From assembly GCA_031423015.1 (NCBI GenBank), contig JANPER010000046.1:23997-87996 (forward strand): DNA of 64,000 nt. Reading direction: 5' to 3'. The position numbers and the translations under genes were made by a program. Of the stretch, positions 26,765 to 36,603 are shown piece after piece (position 1 is the stretch's first letter; each line of letters begins with the position of its first letter). Origin of the DNA: DATGPD01 sp031423015 (GTDB lineage: Bacteria > Planctomycetota > UBA1135 > UBA2386). The notes beneath the pieces are model-generated. The model searched no databases, was not told the origin of the DNA, and saw only the letters and a program-made list of their open reading frames with translations.

Positions 26765-27919
26765 TTACAACTCGCCGCGGAAGGCACGGTGTTGGAGGGA
26801 GGCGAAAAGGGCGTCGAGTTGGGCGAGGGAGGCGCGGTGGGAGGACTTCAGGGTCTCGATGGCGGCGATGCGACGGGCGAAGTCTTGTTGGAGCCGCACT
26901 GGCGGCAGTGGAATCTGAAAGCGCCGAATCTGCTCAAAGTTCAGTCCGGGCTTGGTTTGGCCGTACTGAGCTCTCGCGATCTGCCGCTGACCGCCAGCCT
27001 CCAGACTCAGAAAGAAAGAGAGGAACTCCGGTTCGATGCACGTTGGATCTGGTCGCAGGATGGCGACGTGTTGGCTGACATATGCCCCGGCCAGGTCGGC
27101 GGGAACCGAGGCCACGCGACCGATCCGCGAACCTGTAATCGTGAGCACTACGTCGCCAGCTGCCACTCGCGTGCGACGTGCCTCGGCATTGTCGGGGGGA
27201 GTTACGAATGCGATGTCCTCAGACCCGATGTGGTTCATCTGCACATCAAGAGATCGGATGAACCTGGAACCCTTCGAGACATAGAACTCCGCCCAACCTC
27301 GGCCACCGCTCGTGACAAAGGTTAAGCAGTTGCCGAGCGCACCTATGTTCAGGTTGTTTGAGTTGGTAGCGGGGTCGCCGAACAGGTCGAGGAAGACGGA
27401 TTGGGTAAGGGTGTCGAGTTGGGCGAGGGCGGCGCGGCGCTTGGCCTGCAGCGTCTCCGCCCGGTCCAGCACGTCCGCAATCCGCCGCTGCTCCCCCACG
27501 GGCGGAAGTGGTATCCCAATCTGGCGAATGGCGTTGACCGACAAGTGCCTCACTGTGACGTAGGGTGTCACGGCTTCGATGGCTCGCAGCGCCGCGGGCA
27601 AGAAATGAAACAAGTAGGCGTCGTCCAAGTTGCAGCTCGACGAAGCAATCCTGCACACGCGCTGGTTCAACAGTGCTTTGCCGCCCTGCCATCGTGCCCG
27701 ATTGAACTCTCCGTCCATGCCAATGAGCATATCGCCGTTACGGATGACGAACCTGGGATCATAATCACCGCGATAGAGGGTCGAGGAGAATCCTGGAACC
27801 ACATCTCGGATGCGAACAATCGGAATGTCACCACAGTTTCCAAAACTGGCCGAGTCGAACGCGAACCCGGAGAGGATATCCACGAACTCGCCGAGCTTTC
27901 CTAGCGCCCATCGAGTCAC
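26765..27919 (-). CDS. hsdS: Type I restriction-modification specificity subunit S
   Basis: A 384-residue HsdS with two target-recognition domains, each followed by a conserved helix. TRD1 spans ~1-145 and ends IRQIGIPLPPVGEQRRIADV; TRD2 spans ~185-335 and ends IRRFQIPLPPVRLQQDFARR. The helices AALAQLDTLTQSVF and ASLAQLDALFASLQ act as the spacer ruler. The subunit determines a bipartite DNA target. The GTG start overlaps the hsdM stop by four bases. The TRD-coding DNA (about 26900-27850) is visibly less GC-rich than its surroundings, as expected for specificity regions exchanged by recombination. Confidence 0.92.
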   Translation of the reverse strand: MTRWALGKLGEFVDILSGFAFDSASFGNCGDIPIVRIRDVVPGFSSTLYRGDYDPRFVIRNGDMLIGMDGEFNRARWQGGKALLNQRVCRIASSSCNLDDAYLFHFLPAALRAIEAVTPYVTVRHLSVNAIRQIGIPLPPVGEQRRIADVLDRAETLQAKRRAALAQLDTLTQSVFLDLFGDPATNSNNLNIGALGNCLTFVTSGGRGWAEFYVSKGSRFIRSLDVQMNHIGSEDIAFVTPPDNAEARRTRVAAGDVVLTITGSRIGRVASVPADLAGAYVSQHVAILRPDPTCIEPEFLSFFLSLEAGGQRQIARAQYGQTKPGLNFEQIRRFQIPLPPVRLQQDFARRIAAIETLKSSHRASLAQLDALFASLQHRAFRGEL

Positions 27920-29466
27920 TTCAGCATCCCCTCCAACTCCTTCATGCCTCGCTCAATCTCTCTCTCCAACTTCGCCAGCTCCGCCAGCAGCTCCAACGGC
28001 GACCGATGCTCCACCTCCACATGCACGGTTTCCTTGTACCGATTGAGGCTCAAGTCATGGCCCTGCGCCGCGATGTCCGCCTTGCTCACACAGAAGCTCT
28101 GCGCCGTGCGCGGTCGCTCACGCTCGGCACCGGCTCGCTCCTTCCACCGTACTAACACATCCGGCAAGTTGTTCTTCGCGTGCTCCGACTCAGTCAACAC
28201 CACGTGCGGCACCGGCCCGAGCTTGTCGTCGCTCAGCAACGCCGTGCGTTTGTCGTCCAAGCTCCAACCGTCCGCATCCACGTCGTAGAACCACACGTGA
28301 TCGGTGCCGCCACTGTTTGTCTTCGTGAACAACAGAATCGCCGTCGACACGCCCGCATACGGCTTGAACACGCCGCCGGGCAGCGACACCACGCCATCCA
28401 GCTTCTGCTCCTCCACCAGCACACGCCGTAGTTCCTTGTGCGCCTTGCTGCTGCCGAACAGCACGCCGTCCGGCACGATCACCGCGGCCCGGCCGCCTGG
28501 CTTCAGCAGCCGCAGAAACAACGCGAGGAACAGCAGCTCGGTCTTCTTGGTCTTGACGACCTTGAGCAGGTCTTTGGCGGTGTTGTCGTAGTCGAGGCTG
28601 CCGGCGAACGGCGGATTGGCGAGCACCAGCGTGTAGGCCTCCTCGTCCGCGGCGTGGTCTTGCGCCAGGGAGTCGCGGTAGCGGATATCGGGGTTCTCGA
28701 CGCCGTGTAACAGCATGTTCATGCTGCCGATGCGCAGCATGGTGTTGTCGAAGTCGAAGCCGTGGAAGGCGTGCTGGTGGAAGTGCTCCTTCTGCTTCTT
28801 GTCGTGCAGGATCGCGGGGTGGTGCTCGCGCAAATACTCCGCCGCCGCCACCAGGAACCCACAGGTGCCGCTCGCCGGATCACAGATCAGGTCGCCGGCT
28901 TGCGGCGCCGTCATCTCGACCATCAGCTTGATGATGTGCCGCGGCGTGCGGAACTGACCGTTCTGCCCGGCGGTCGCGATCTTGCCGAGCATGTATTCAT
29001 AGAGGTCGCCCTTGGTGTCGCGGTCGACCATGGGGACGCCGTCGATCAGGTCCACCACCTTGGCCAGGAGCGCCGGTGTCGGGATGGTGAAGCGCGCATC
29101 CTTCATGTGCGTCGCATAGGTGGAGCCCTCGCCACCCAGGTCGCGCAGGAAGGGGAACACGTGCTGGTCGACGACCTTGTGCATGTCGGCCGCTGCGAAG
29201 TGCTTGAAGCGCGACCAGCGAAAGTCCTCGTAGGCGCGGCCGCCCTTGTCGCCCCGGCCATCCTTGCCCGGTGGAAACACCCGCCGTTCCATCGGCTGCT
29301 TCAGCCGCGCCGCCTTGTTCTCCTCCAGCGTGTGCAGGTCGTCGAGCCGGCGCAGGAACAGCAGATATGTGATCTGCTCGATGACCTCGATCGGGTTCGA
29401 GATGCCGCCCGACCAGAACGCGTTCCAGATCTGGTCGACTTGATTCTTGATCTCGCCAGTGAGCAT
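27916..29466 (-). CDS. hsdM: Type I restriction-modification DNA methyltransferase subunit M
   Basis: A 516-residue N6-adenine methyltransferase. An HsdM N-terminal helical domain (IKNQVDQIWNAFWSGGI near 5) is followed by the SAM motif DPASGTCGFLVAA near 195 and the catalytic NPPF motif (LANPPFAG near 283). A C-terminal region contacts HsdS. With HsdS it methylates adenine in the target. Upstream in-frame starts exist to 29529, but the ATG at 29466 (MLTGEIKNQ) fits family N-termini. It follows priA after 73 bases and overlaps hsdS by four bases. Confidence 0.94.
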   Translation of the reverse strand: MLTGEIKNQVDQIWNAFWSGGISNPIEVIEQITYLLFLRRLDDLHTLEENKAARLKQPMERRVFPPGKDGRGDKGGRAYEDFRWSRFKHFAAADMHKVVDQHVFPFLRDLGGEGSTYATHMKDARFTIPTPALLAKVVDLIDGVPMVDRDTKGDLYEYMLGKIATAGQNGQFRTPRHIIKLMVEMTAPQAGDLICDPASGTCGFLVAAAEYLREHHPAILHDKKQKEHFHQHAFHGFDFDNTMLRIGSMNMLLHGVENPDIRYRDSLAQDHAADEEAYTLVLANPPFAGSLDYDNTAKDLLKVVKTKKTELLFLALFLRLLKPGGRAAVIVPDGVLFGSSKAHKELRRVLVEEQKLDGVVSLPGGVFKPYAGVSTAILLFTKTNSGGTDHVWFYDVDADGWSLDDKRTALLSDDKLGPVPHVVLTESEHAKNNLPDVLVRWKERAGAERERPRTAQSFCVSKADIAAQGHDLSLNRYKETVHVEVEHRSPLELLAELAKLEREIERGMKELEGMLK

Positions 29467-29539
29467 GGGTGCCGGCGGACAGCATGCAGGCGGAGCGGAG
29501 GCGACGGAAGCGCAGAAAGTGTCAGGCACTCTCTTGCGA

Positions 29540-31768
29540 TCACGTCATCGACGACGGGTCCACGTCGAGCGTCACCCGCAACGTACTCGTGGTGAGTGCT
29601 TCGCAGTCGCGCAGCGCGGCCATCGCGCGGGCGAAGCCTTCCTGGGTGAACGCCTTCACCAGGAAGTGCACGCGCACGCGGTCCTTGATGCGCTCGATCG
29701 GCGCGGGCGCGGGACCTAGCACCGCGAGGTCTTGCGCGTCGGTTACCCGCGTGCGCAGCGCGGCCGCCGTCTGCCGCACGACGTCGGGCTTGCGCCCTTC
29801 GATCAGCACGCGCAGCAGGCGCGCGAACGGCGGGTAGCCGGCTTCTTTGCGGAACACGAGTTCCTGCTGCACGAAGCTCTCGAAGTCGAGCTTGGCGGCG
29901 GCGCGCACGGCGTAGTTGTCGGGACACAGCGTCTGGAAGACCACGGTGCCCGCTTTCTCGGAGCGCCCCGCGCGCCCCGCCACTTGATACAGCAAGTGAA
30001 ACGTCCGCTCCGCGGCGCGGAAGTCGGCGTGCATCAAGCCCGTGTCGGCCGAGATCACGCCCACCAGCGTCACGTCGGGGAAGTCGAGGCCCTTCGCCAG
30101 CATCTGCGTGCCGACCAAGATGTCGATGTGGCGCTTGCGGAACGCCTCGAGCACGCGCTCGTGCGCGCCGCGCTTGCTCATGGTGTCAGCATCCATGCGC
30201 TGCACGACGGCGTTGGGAAACAGACTCTTGATCGCTTCCTCGACCCGCTCGGTGCCGGCGCCGAGGTCGTGCATCGGGCCGTGCTCGCACACCGGACAGC
30301 GCGGCGGCACGCGGCACTCGCTGTTGCAGTAGTGGCACACCAACCGATTCACGCGCCGATGCAGCGTCATGCTGATGTCACAGTGCGTGCACTTCAACGC
30401 CTCGCCGCACTTGCCGCAGATCAACACAGGTGAGTAGCCGCGGCGATTCAGGAACAGGATCACCTGATCCTTCATCGACAGGCGTTCCTCGATCAGCCCG
30501 CGCAGCGTGCGCGACACCATCACGCCCCCGACATAGGAGGTCTTGGGCTCCTTGCGCAGATCCTCGACCACGATGCGCGGCAGCTTGCCCATGCCCGCGC
30601 GCTCGGGCAGCTCGATCAACCGATACACGCCACGCCGCGCGCGGCCATAGCTCTCGAGGCTCGGGGTCGCTGAGCCGAGCACCACGACGGCCTTCTCGAT
30701 CTCGCCGCGCGCCACCGCCATCTCGCGCGCGTGGTAGCGCGGCGTGTTCTCCTGCTTGAACGACGTCTCGTGCTCCTCGTCGACCACGATCAAGCCGAGA
30801 TTTTGCACCGGCGCGAACAGGGCAGAGCGCGCGCCGATGGCGATGTTGGCGTGCCCATCCATCAGGCGGCGCCACTGCTCACCTCGTTCGGCCGCGGTGA
30901 GGCCCGAGTGCAAGACGGCCACGTCCGGAAAGCGCGACGCAAAGCGGCCGACGGTCTGTGGCGTGAGCGAGATCTCCGGCACGAGCACGATGGCGCTCTT
31001 CTTGGCCGCGCGCACTTCTTCGAGGATACGCAGATACACCTCGGTCTTGCCGCTGCCCGTGACGCCGTGCAGCAGGAACACCGCGTGCTCGCCAACCTGC
31101 ACGCACTTGGTCGCCGCGTCGACGGCCGCCTGTTGACGCGGGTTCAGGTCGTGCCGGTGCGCGGTGAACTGACTGGGCACGAACGCGTTGTGCTCTTCCT
31201 CCAAGAACTCGCGCTTCAACACGCCTTGCTTCACCAGCGTCTGCCACGGGCTCGGCGATGTCTTGGTGCGCCGCTGCACGTCGATCACCTGCATGGGCGC
31301 GCCGAACTCCAGCACGGTGCGCAAGACCCGCGCGCGCGCGCCCTGTTTCTCTTCGAGCTGGCGCACCAACTCGGTGGCTTGCGGCCGATCGATCGCGACG
31401 TCGAGGTGAGCGACCTTTCGGGCACTGCGCCGCTTGACCGCCGCGGGCAACGTGGCGTCGAGCGCTTCACCGAGCGAACAGCCGTACTCCTTGGCGATGC
31501 GCCGCGCCAACGCCAGCACGCTGTCGGGCAGCAACAGCTCGGCGTCCAATACGTCGTTGACCGCCCGCACGCGTGCCTTGGGTACATCGCCAGGGTCAGC
31601 GGCGATGGCCACGACGACGCCCGACAAGACCTTGTTGCGGAACGGCACGAGCACGCGATTGCCGACGCGCAGCCGCATGCCCGGCGGCACCGAGTAGGTG
31701 AACTCAGTATCGAGGGGCAGCTTGAGCGCGACGCGCGCGTACTTCGCGCCGGGCAGCGGCGCTGACAT
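29540..31768 (-). CDS. priA: Primosomal protein N' (replication restart helicase PriA)
   Basis: A 742-residue protein. An N-terminal 3'-DNA-end-binding domain (RVALKLPLDTEFTYSVPPG) precedes the SF2 helicase core, with Walker A GVTGSGKTEVY and Walker B VVDEEHETSFKQ. The inserted zinc-binding module has paired cysteines (CGKC, CTHC, CHYC, CPVC), and conserved helicase motifs follow (GTQMLAKGLDFPDV; VAGRAGRSEKAG). PriA reloads the replisome at collapsed forks. An in-frame GTG at 31786 is an alternative start. The gene is upstream of the restriction locus on the same strand. Confidence 0.95.
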   Translation of the reverse strand: MSAPLPGAKYARVALKLPLDTEFTYSVPPGMRLRVGNRVLVPFRNKVLSGVVVAIAADPGDVPKARVRAVNDVLDAELLLPDSVLALARRIAKEYGCSLGEALDATLPAAVKRRSARKVAHLDVAIDRPQATELVRQLEEKQGARARVLRTVLEFGAPMQVIDVQRRTKTSPSPWQTLVKQGVLKREFLEEEHNAFVPSQFTAHRHDLNPRQQAAVDAATKCVQVGEHAVFLLHGVTGSGKTEVYLRILEEVRAAKKSAIVLVPEISLTPQTVGRFASRFPDVAVLHSGLTAAERGEQWRRLMDGHANIAIGARSALFAPVQNLGLIVVDEEHETSFKQENTPRYHAREMAVARGEIEKAVVVLGSATPSLESYGRARRGVYRLIELPERAGMGKLPRIVVEDLRKEPKTSYVGGVMVSRTLRGLIEERLSMKDQVILFLNRRGYSPVLICGKCGEALKCTHCDISMTLHRRVNRLVCHYCNSECRVPPRCPVCEHGPMHDLGAGTERVEEAIKSLFPNAVVQRMDADTMSKRGAHERVLEAFRKRHIDILVGTQMLAKGLDFPDVTLVGVISADTGLMHADFRAAERTFHLLYQVAGRAGRSEKAGTVVFQTLCPDNYAVRAAAKLDFESFVQQELVFRKEAGYPPFARLLRVLIEGRKPDVVRQTAAALRTRVTDAQDLAVLGPAPAPIERIKDRVRVHFLVKAFTQEGFARAMAALRDCEALTTSTLRVTLDVDPSSMT

Positions 31769-31854
31769 TGGATCGAAGAGACTCACACCACCTGGTGTCT
31801 TGGGTGGCGCGAAAGGTTACGCCTCGAGTCAACAAATCCGAATCGCGAGCGCGA

Positions 31855-32286
31855 CTACAGCAGAAAGCGGCCGCGCACGGCCGGCGTTGGCACGCCGCAA
31901 CGATCCGCCGTTCCAAACCACTTCAGCCGCCGCCGCGCCACGAAGTCGTAGGCACAGTTGCGCAGCGGCCGCGGCACGATCCGACCCACCGCGCCAAACA
32001 CGCGCCACACTCCGCCGAGGTGCCGCAACAGGCGCAAGACCGCGTCGCTGCGCAGGTGCAGGCCGTCGGCGTCGTGCAAGACCACGGTCAGAAGGTCGCC
32101 CGGCTTGTGCTCTGCCGCCAGCCGTGCGTACGTTTCGCCCTGCAGCGGCGCATAGCGCAGCACACCCCGGCGGTCGCGCGCCAGACTCCACTGCACGGCA
32201 CGCGCGCACAGACCGCACTCACCGTCGTAGAACAGGATCGGCCCGTCGTGCGTACTGGTTGTCGTGCTGGACGTCGTACTAGTCAT
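31855..32286 (-). CDS. DCC1-like thiol-disulfide oxidoreductase family protein (DUF393)
   Basis: A 143-residue protein with the family signature ILFYDGECGLCARAVQW: DxxCxxC-like motif at ~18-35, with the CGLC pair as putative redox centre. A second conserved block is APLQGETYARL. The N-terminus is a low-complexity Thr/Ser run (MTSTTSSTTTST). The name of the family reflects fold and CxxC motif; the reaction is not established. It is divergent from the FmdB-like gene, whose start lies only 40 bases away. Confidence 0.86.
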   Translation of the reverse strand: MTSTTSSTTTSTHDGPILFYDGECGLCARAVQWSLARDRRGVLRYAPLQGETYARLAAEHKPGDLLTVVLHDADGLHLRSDAVLRLLRHLGGVWRVFGAVGRIVPRPLRNCAYDFVARRRLKWFGTADRCGVPTPAVRGRFLL

Positions 32287-32326
32287 TGTCGGAACGCGTA
32301 TCGGCCGTATCGTGCGGCAAGCGAAG

Positions 32327-32563
32327 ATGCCGCTCTACCTATATCGCTGCACCAAGTGCAGCCACCGTTTCGAACAGCTCGTGCATACCACCAACGGCGC
32401 GGTCACCACGGCGGTGCAATGCCCGAGTTGCGGCAGCGACCAGCAGGAGCGCCAGCTCACCAGTTTCAACGTCGGTGGCAGGGCGAACACAAGCGCCACT
32501 GCCAACGAGAGCGAGCCGTTCTGCGGCCGCTGCGGCGAAAACCGACCGCCGTGCAGCCCGTAG
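32327..32563 (+). CDS. FmdB-type zinc-ribbon protein
   Basis: A 78-residue protein beginning MPLYLYRCTKCSHRFEQLV, the standard opening of the FmdB family of putative regulatory proteins, with CxxC pairs CTKC and CPSC forming a zinc ribbon. The family's function is not defined. A third pair, CGRC, near the C-terminus is an addition to the usual two. The longer reading frame upstream to 32264 would overlap the divergent DCC gene and is rejected. moaA follows after 66 bases. Confidence 0.85.
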   Translation: MPLYLYRCTKCSHRFEQLVHTTNGAVTTAVQCPSCGSDQQERQLTSFNVGGRANTSATANESEPFCGRCGENRPPCSP

Positions 32564-32629
32564 AACGCGGCGCCACTCCTCGAGCGTTGACCGCCTCCAG
32601 CAGCTGAACCGTATAGTGCGCGGCCCCTC

Positions 32630-33655
32630 GTGCTCCGCGACACCTTCCACCGCCCGCTCGCCAACCTGCGCGTGTCGGTCACCGACCGCTGCAACCTGCG
32701 CTGCGCCTACTGCATGCCCGAGGAGGAATACGTCTGGCTGCCGCGGACCGACATCCTCGACTTCGAGGAGACGAGCCGCTTGGTCGACGTGTTCGCAAAG
32801 CTCGGCGTCGAGGAAGTGCGGGTCACCGGCGGTGAACCCCTCGTGCGGCACGACCTCGACGTGCTCGTGCGCATGCTGGCCAGCAAGCCGGCGCTGCGCG
32901 ACCTGGCGTTGACCACCAACGGCGTGCTGCTCGATCGGCACGCCGCGACGCTGAAGGCCGCTGGCCTCTCCCGCGTCACCATCAGCCTCGACACGCTGCG
33001 GCCCGAGCGCTTCTTGGCGTTGACGCGGCGCGACGATCACGCGCGCGTCCTCGCCGGCATCGACGCTGCGCTCGTCGCTGGCTTCGAGCGCGTGAAGCTC
33101 AACACCGTCGTGCTGCGCGGCACCAACGACGACGAGATCGGCGACTTGCTGGCGTTTGGCCGCGAGCGCAATATCGAGGTGCGCTTCATCGAGTACATGG
33201 ACGTCGGCGGGGCGACGCGTTGGTCGCGCGCCGACGTGGTGTCGGCGCGCGAGATCCTGGCCTCGATCGCCGCGCGCTTCGGCGCCGTGCAGCCGGTCGA
33301 CGAGGCGCGCGGCACGGCGCCGGCGGAACGCTTCGCGCTCGCCGACGGCACGCGCTTTGGCGTGATCGCGAGCACGACGCAGCCGTTCTGCGGCACCTGC
33401 GATCGCGCCCGGCTGACCGCCGACGGCACGTTCTTCACCTGTCTCTACGCGCGCAACGGGCTCGACCTGCGCGCGCCGCTGCGCGCCGGCGCCAGCGACG
33501 AGGAGTTGCGCGAACTGATCGCGCAGACGTGGAGGCTCCGCGCCGACCGCGGCGCCGAGCAGCGACTGGGCCTGGCTGCGGCAAGGCAGCCGCTCGCCGA
33601 CGTCACCGAACTGCGCGCCGAGCCGCACCTCGAGATGCACACGCGCGGCGGCTAA
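32630..33655 (+). CDS. moaA: GTP 3',8-cyclase MoaA
   Basis: A 341-residue radical-SAM enzyme of molybdenum cofactor synthesis that converts GTP to 3',8-cyclo-7,8-dihydro-GTP. The N-terminal [4Fe-4S] cluster motif is CNLRCAYC (Cys 21, 25, 28). The C-terminal cluster motif is CGTCDRARLTADGTFFTC (CxxC-x13-C). A SAM-binding VTGGEPLVR follows the first strand. The chain ends TRGG, the conserved Gly-Gly tail that inserts in the active site, so it is complete. The start is GTG. No other moa genes are in the window. The stop overlaps that of the convergent transporter by two bases. Confidence 0.96.
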   Translation: MLRDTFHRPLANLRVSVTDRCNLRCAYCMPEEEYVWLPRTDILDFEETSRLVDVFAKLGVEEVRVTGGEPLVRHDLDVLVRMLASKPALRDLALTTNGVLLDRHAATLKAAGLSRVTISLDTLRPERFLALTRRDDHARVLAGIDAALVAGFERVKLNTVVLRGTNDDEIGDLLAFGRERNIEVRFIEYMDVGGATRWSRADVVSAREILASIAARFGAVQPVDEARGTAPAERFALADGTRFGVIASTTQPFCGTCDRARLTADGTFFTCLYARNGLDLRAPLRAGASDEELRELIAQTWRLRADRGAEQRLGLAAARQPLADVTELRAEPHLEMHTRGG

Positions 33656-34944
33656 GCGATTGGCGTCGTCGCGGCCGGCGTGCTGCGTCGGCGAAAGGCG
33701 GCGGCCAGCCAGTAGCAGACGATCACCCAGCCCACGGCCAACGGCAGCGCGACCGCCGCCGCCTGCGTTGGCGAGGCGTCGGTGAGGACGGCGAGGGACC
33801 ACAGCACCACGACGTCGGCGGCGCGGTTCACCACGGTGTCGATGAACGCCTTGGCCTCGTACTTTTCCTGACGTGGCACCACGGTGAAGAGCACCTCGCG
33901 CGCCGGCTTGGCGAAGCCGAATTCGACGCCACGCCGCACCACCTGAACCACCGCGAGCACCGCCAACGTCGGCGACCAGGCGAGCGCGGCCACCGCGCCG
34001 AGGCTCACCACGGGAAGCAACGCCATCACCGGGCCGAGGCCGACGCGGCGCATCGCGTGCGCGACGACGAACACTTCGAGCAGGAGCGTCAGCAGGTTGG
34101 CGCCGAGGTCGACGTTCGCGAAGAACGTGGTGCGCTCTTCTTCGCCGCCGAGCAGCGCGCGCGCCATCCGTCCCTGCGTGTAGTACAGGTAGGTGGAGGT
34201 CAGGATGTCGAAGAGCATCACCAGCGCCAGCGCACCGAGGTAGCGGGAGCGCGCCACCTGCCGGGCACCCCGAAACGCGTCGGCGAACGACGACACCCGC
34301 GCCGCGGCGCGCGGCTCTACGTGCGCGAGGCCGTGCACAGCCACCAGGCGGTGCACGCAGACGACGGCGAACTCGATGCCGAGCGCCGCCACGAGCAAGA
34401 CGATCTCGACGCCGACTTGGCCCATGACGCTAGTGAGCGCCGAGCCGACGACGGCGCCGAGCGTGCCGCCCGCAGCGATGAAGCCAAACAGACGTTGGCC
34501 CTGCGCTGGCGTGTGCACGTCCGCCATGAACGCCCAGAACACCGCGGTGAGGCCAAACAGGTTGTAGACGCTCAGCCAGACGAAGAAGACGTAGCCCGCT
34601 CCCACGCGCGCGTTGCCTGCCGGCAGCAGCCACAGCAGCGCCGCGAACACGACGCAACACACGGCGGCCAGGTGATAGACGACGGGCAGCAGCCGTGCGC
34701 GCGGCAAGCGACCCACGAGCCAGGTGTAGGCTGGCATGGCGACCAGCGTGGCGGCGAGCGTGCCGAGGAACAGCCACTTCAACGTCTCCGGCCCGCGCTC
34801 GACGCCGAGCGCGTCGCGCACTGGGCGCAGCATGTAGTAGCTCGCCAGCAAGAAGAAGAAGTAGGTCGCCGCGAGCAACAGGCTCTTGGATTCGCCCGGC
34901 TCGACGTTCACCAGTCGCCGCAGGAGAGTGCCAGGAGCTTGCAT
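33652..34944 (-). CDS. Npt1/Npt2-type nucleotide (ATP/ADP) transporter-like MFS protein
   Basis: A 430-residue membrane protein with about 12 hydrophobic helices. The N-terminal phrase ATYFFFLLASYYMLRPVRDA is characteristic of the bacterial ADP/ATP-translocase-related (Npt/TLC) family, as are the later VFWAFMADVHTPAQGQRLFG and PRQEKYEAKAFID. In chlamydiae and rickettsiae this family exchanges ATP/ADP or imports NTPs; in free-living bacteria its substrate is unknown. The ATG at 34944 lies four bases from the stop of the upstream gene, so the two are likely co-transcribed. Confidence 0.85.
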   Translation of the reverse strand: MQAPGTLLRRLVNVEPGESKSLLLAATYFFFLLASYYMLRPVRDALGVERGPETLKWLFLGTLAATLVAMPAYTWLVGRLPRARLLPVVYHLAAVCCVVFAALLWLLPAGNARVGAGYVFFVWLSVYNLFGLTAVFWAFMADVHTPAQGQRLFGFIAAGGTLGAVVGSALTSVMGQVGVEIVLLVAALGIEFAVVCVHRLVAVHGLAHVEPRAAARVSSFADAFRGARQVARSRYLGALALVMLFDILTSTYLYYTQGRMARALLGGEEERTTFFANVDLGANLLTLLLEVFVVAHAMRRVGLGPVMALLPVVSLGAVAALAWSPTLAVLAVVQVVRRGVEFGFAKPAREVLFTVVPRQEKYEAKAFIDTVVNRAADVVVLWSLAVLTDASPTQAAAVALPLAVGWVIVCYWLAAAFRRRSTPAATTPIA

Positions 34945-34948
34945 GCGG

Positions 34949-36562
34949 TCAGCGGCCCCGCAGGAGCGCGAGGTTGTGGCGCGCGGCTGCGAAGTTCGGT
35001 TCGAGTTCGAGCGCTCGGAGGAGGTGCCGCTCCGCGTCCGCGCGCAGGCCGAGCGACGCGAGACACGCGGCCAGTCCGACGTGCGCGGGCGCGTGCACCT
35101 CGTGCGCGCGAAGGATGGTCTCGAACATGGCGCCAGGTCGGCGCCAGTCGGGTTGTGCGGACTCAGCCTCGGCGAAGAAGGCGCACCACGCGAGGCCAGC
35201 TTCGATATCGGCCTGCAGACGTACGCGGCCGTCTTCGCCGCCAAAGCGACGCTCGACGACGCGCTCTGCCGCGTGCGCGAGCCAGAACTTTGCCGCCTTG
35301 ACGCCCGGCGGCTGCGCTTCGAGTTCGATCTGTCCGAGCATGTAGAGCACGCGCGCATCGGCCTTGGCGAGATCCGTCGCGCCGAGCTGCGCGTGCGCAA
35401 ACGTGATCGGACTCGCCCAAGACCCAGCGGCGACGAACGCCCGTCCGGCGTAGAACGCCGCCAGAAGCAGCAGCGCCGCCAGGCCGGCGCGACGCCAGCG
35501 CAGGAGCGACGCGAGCGCGAGCGCGAGGCCAAACACCGGCACGTAGAGGTAGCGATCGGCGATCGGATACTCGCCGGCTTTCGACGGGGCGGACACCACC
35601 AGGAAGATCGGCAACAGAATGGCGACGCCGCCGAACGCCACGCGCCAGGCTCCGCGTTGGCGAGCCAGGACCACCACCGAGATCGTGGCAAGGGTCAGGC
35701 CGACGAAGGCATAGTGGAAGACGCTGAACTCGACCGGCGTCAGCCGCATCGCTTTCGGTTCCAGCGGCCACAAGAGGACGGCGAGCAAGCGCCCCGCGAG
35801 CGTGAATGCCAGGCGTCCGGCGTCGCGCGCCGCCACGCTGAGAATCGGCCCACGGTTGAATCCGGCGTGCCAGTCGCCGAACACCAGCACGCGCGCTGCA
35901 AGCCACGGCAGCAGCACCAAGAGAAACGCCAGGTAGCTCGACCATCGTGGCGAGGTCTGGCGCGGCGACGTCTGGCGTGGCGACGGCACCCACCGATCGA
36001 TCGCGAACAGAAGGCCCGGGATGACGAGAGCCGTCTCCTTGGCCATCAACCCGAGCGCGAACCAGGCGAGCACGCGCCACGACACGCCCGCGCGGCCACG
36101 ACCGCGTTCCTCCAGATGGCGGTTCAACGCCAGCAGGACGCACAGTCCGCACAGCACGTCGTTCAAGGCGGCACACCAGGCCACGCTCTCGGCCTGCGCC
36201 GGATGCACGCCGAACAGCAGCGCCACGCAGAACGCCGCGACGGAGTTGCTAGTGAGCCTATTCGCCAAGCGATGTGCGACGAGGACCGCCAGCAGGTGGG
36301 CGGCAAGCGCCAGCGCATGCACGAAGGTGGCGCCACCGAGCGCGTGCCCGACCGCGAGCAACACTTGCGTGAGCGGCCGCCAGTGCGGAAAGGCCGGCCC
36401 CCACAACGGCTGCACCACCGCTTGCCACCACTCGCCCCCGGCGATCACCGGGTTGCCCGCGATCAGGGTAAGGTCGTCATAGACGTAGGCACCGAACAGC
36501 GCGCGACCGAAGGTCGCGGACACCAGCGCCACGAGCAGCAAGTGCGGGAGATGGCGCGCCAA
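34949..36562 (-). CDS. TMTC-like integral membrane TPR protein (GT-C fold)
   Basis: A 537-residue protein with about ten hydrophobic helices followed by a C-terminal TPR-like tail (ERHLLRALELEPNFAAARHN). The first loop after helix 1 holds the acidic motif AYVYDDLTLIAGNPVI, matching the DD motif of the GT-C fold in bacterial relatives of TMTC/O-mannosyltransferases. It may transfer a lipid-linked sugar to exported proteins, but most bacterial members are uncharacterised. No ATG gives a sensible N-terminus; a TTG at 36562 (ARHLPHLLLVAL) is the best start. Confidence 0.74.
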   Translation of the reverse strand: MARHLPHLLLVALVSATFGRALFGAYVYDDLTLIAGNPVIAGGEWWQAVVQPLWGPAFPHWRPLTQVLLAVGHALGGATFVHALALAAHLLAVLVAHRLANRLTSNSVAAFCVALLFGVHPAQAESVAWCAALNDVLCGLCVLLALNRHLEERGRGRAGVSWRVLAWFALGLMAKETALVIPGLLFAIDRWVPSPRQTSPRQTSPRWSSYLAFLLVLLPWLAARVLVFGDWHAGFNRGPILSVAARDAGRLAFTLAGRLLAVLLWPLEPKAMRLTPVEFSVFHYAFVGLTLATISVVVLARQRGAWRVAFGGVAILLPIFLVVSAPSKAGEYPIADRYLYVPVFGLALALASLLRWRRAGLAALLLLAAFYAGRAFVAAGSWASPITFAHAQLGATDLAKADARVLYMLGQIELEAQPPGVKAAKFWLAHAAERVVERRFGGEDGRVRLQADIEAGLAWCAFFAEAESAQPDWRRPGAMFETILRAHEVHAPAHVGLAACLASLGLRADAERHLLRALELEPNFAAARHNLALLRGR

Positions 36563-36603
36563 GGCGGGCGATGCTACGCCGCGGCACCGGGCCTTGGCAC
36601 GCC

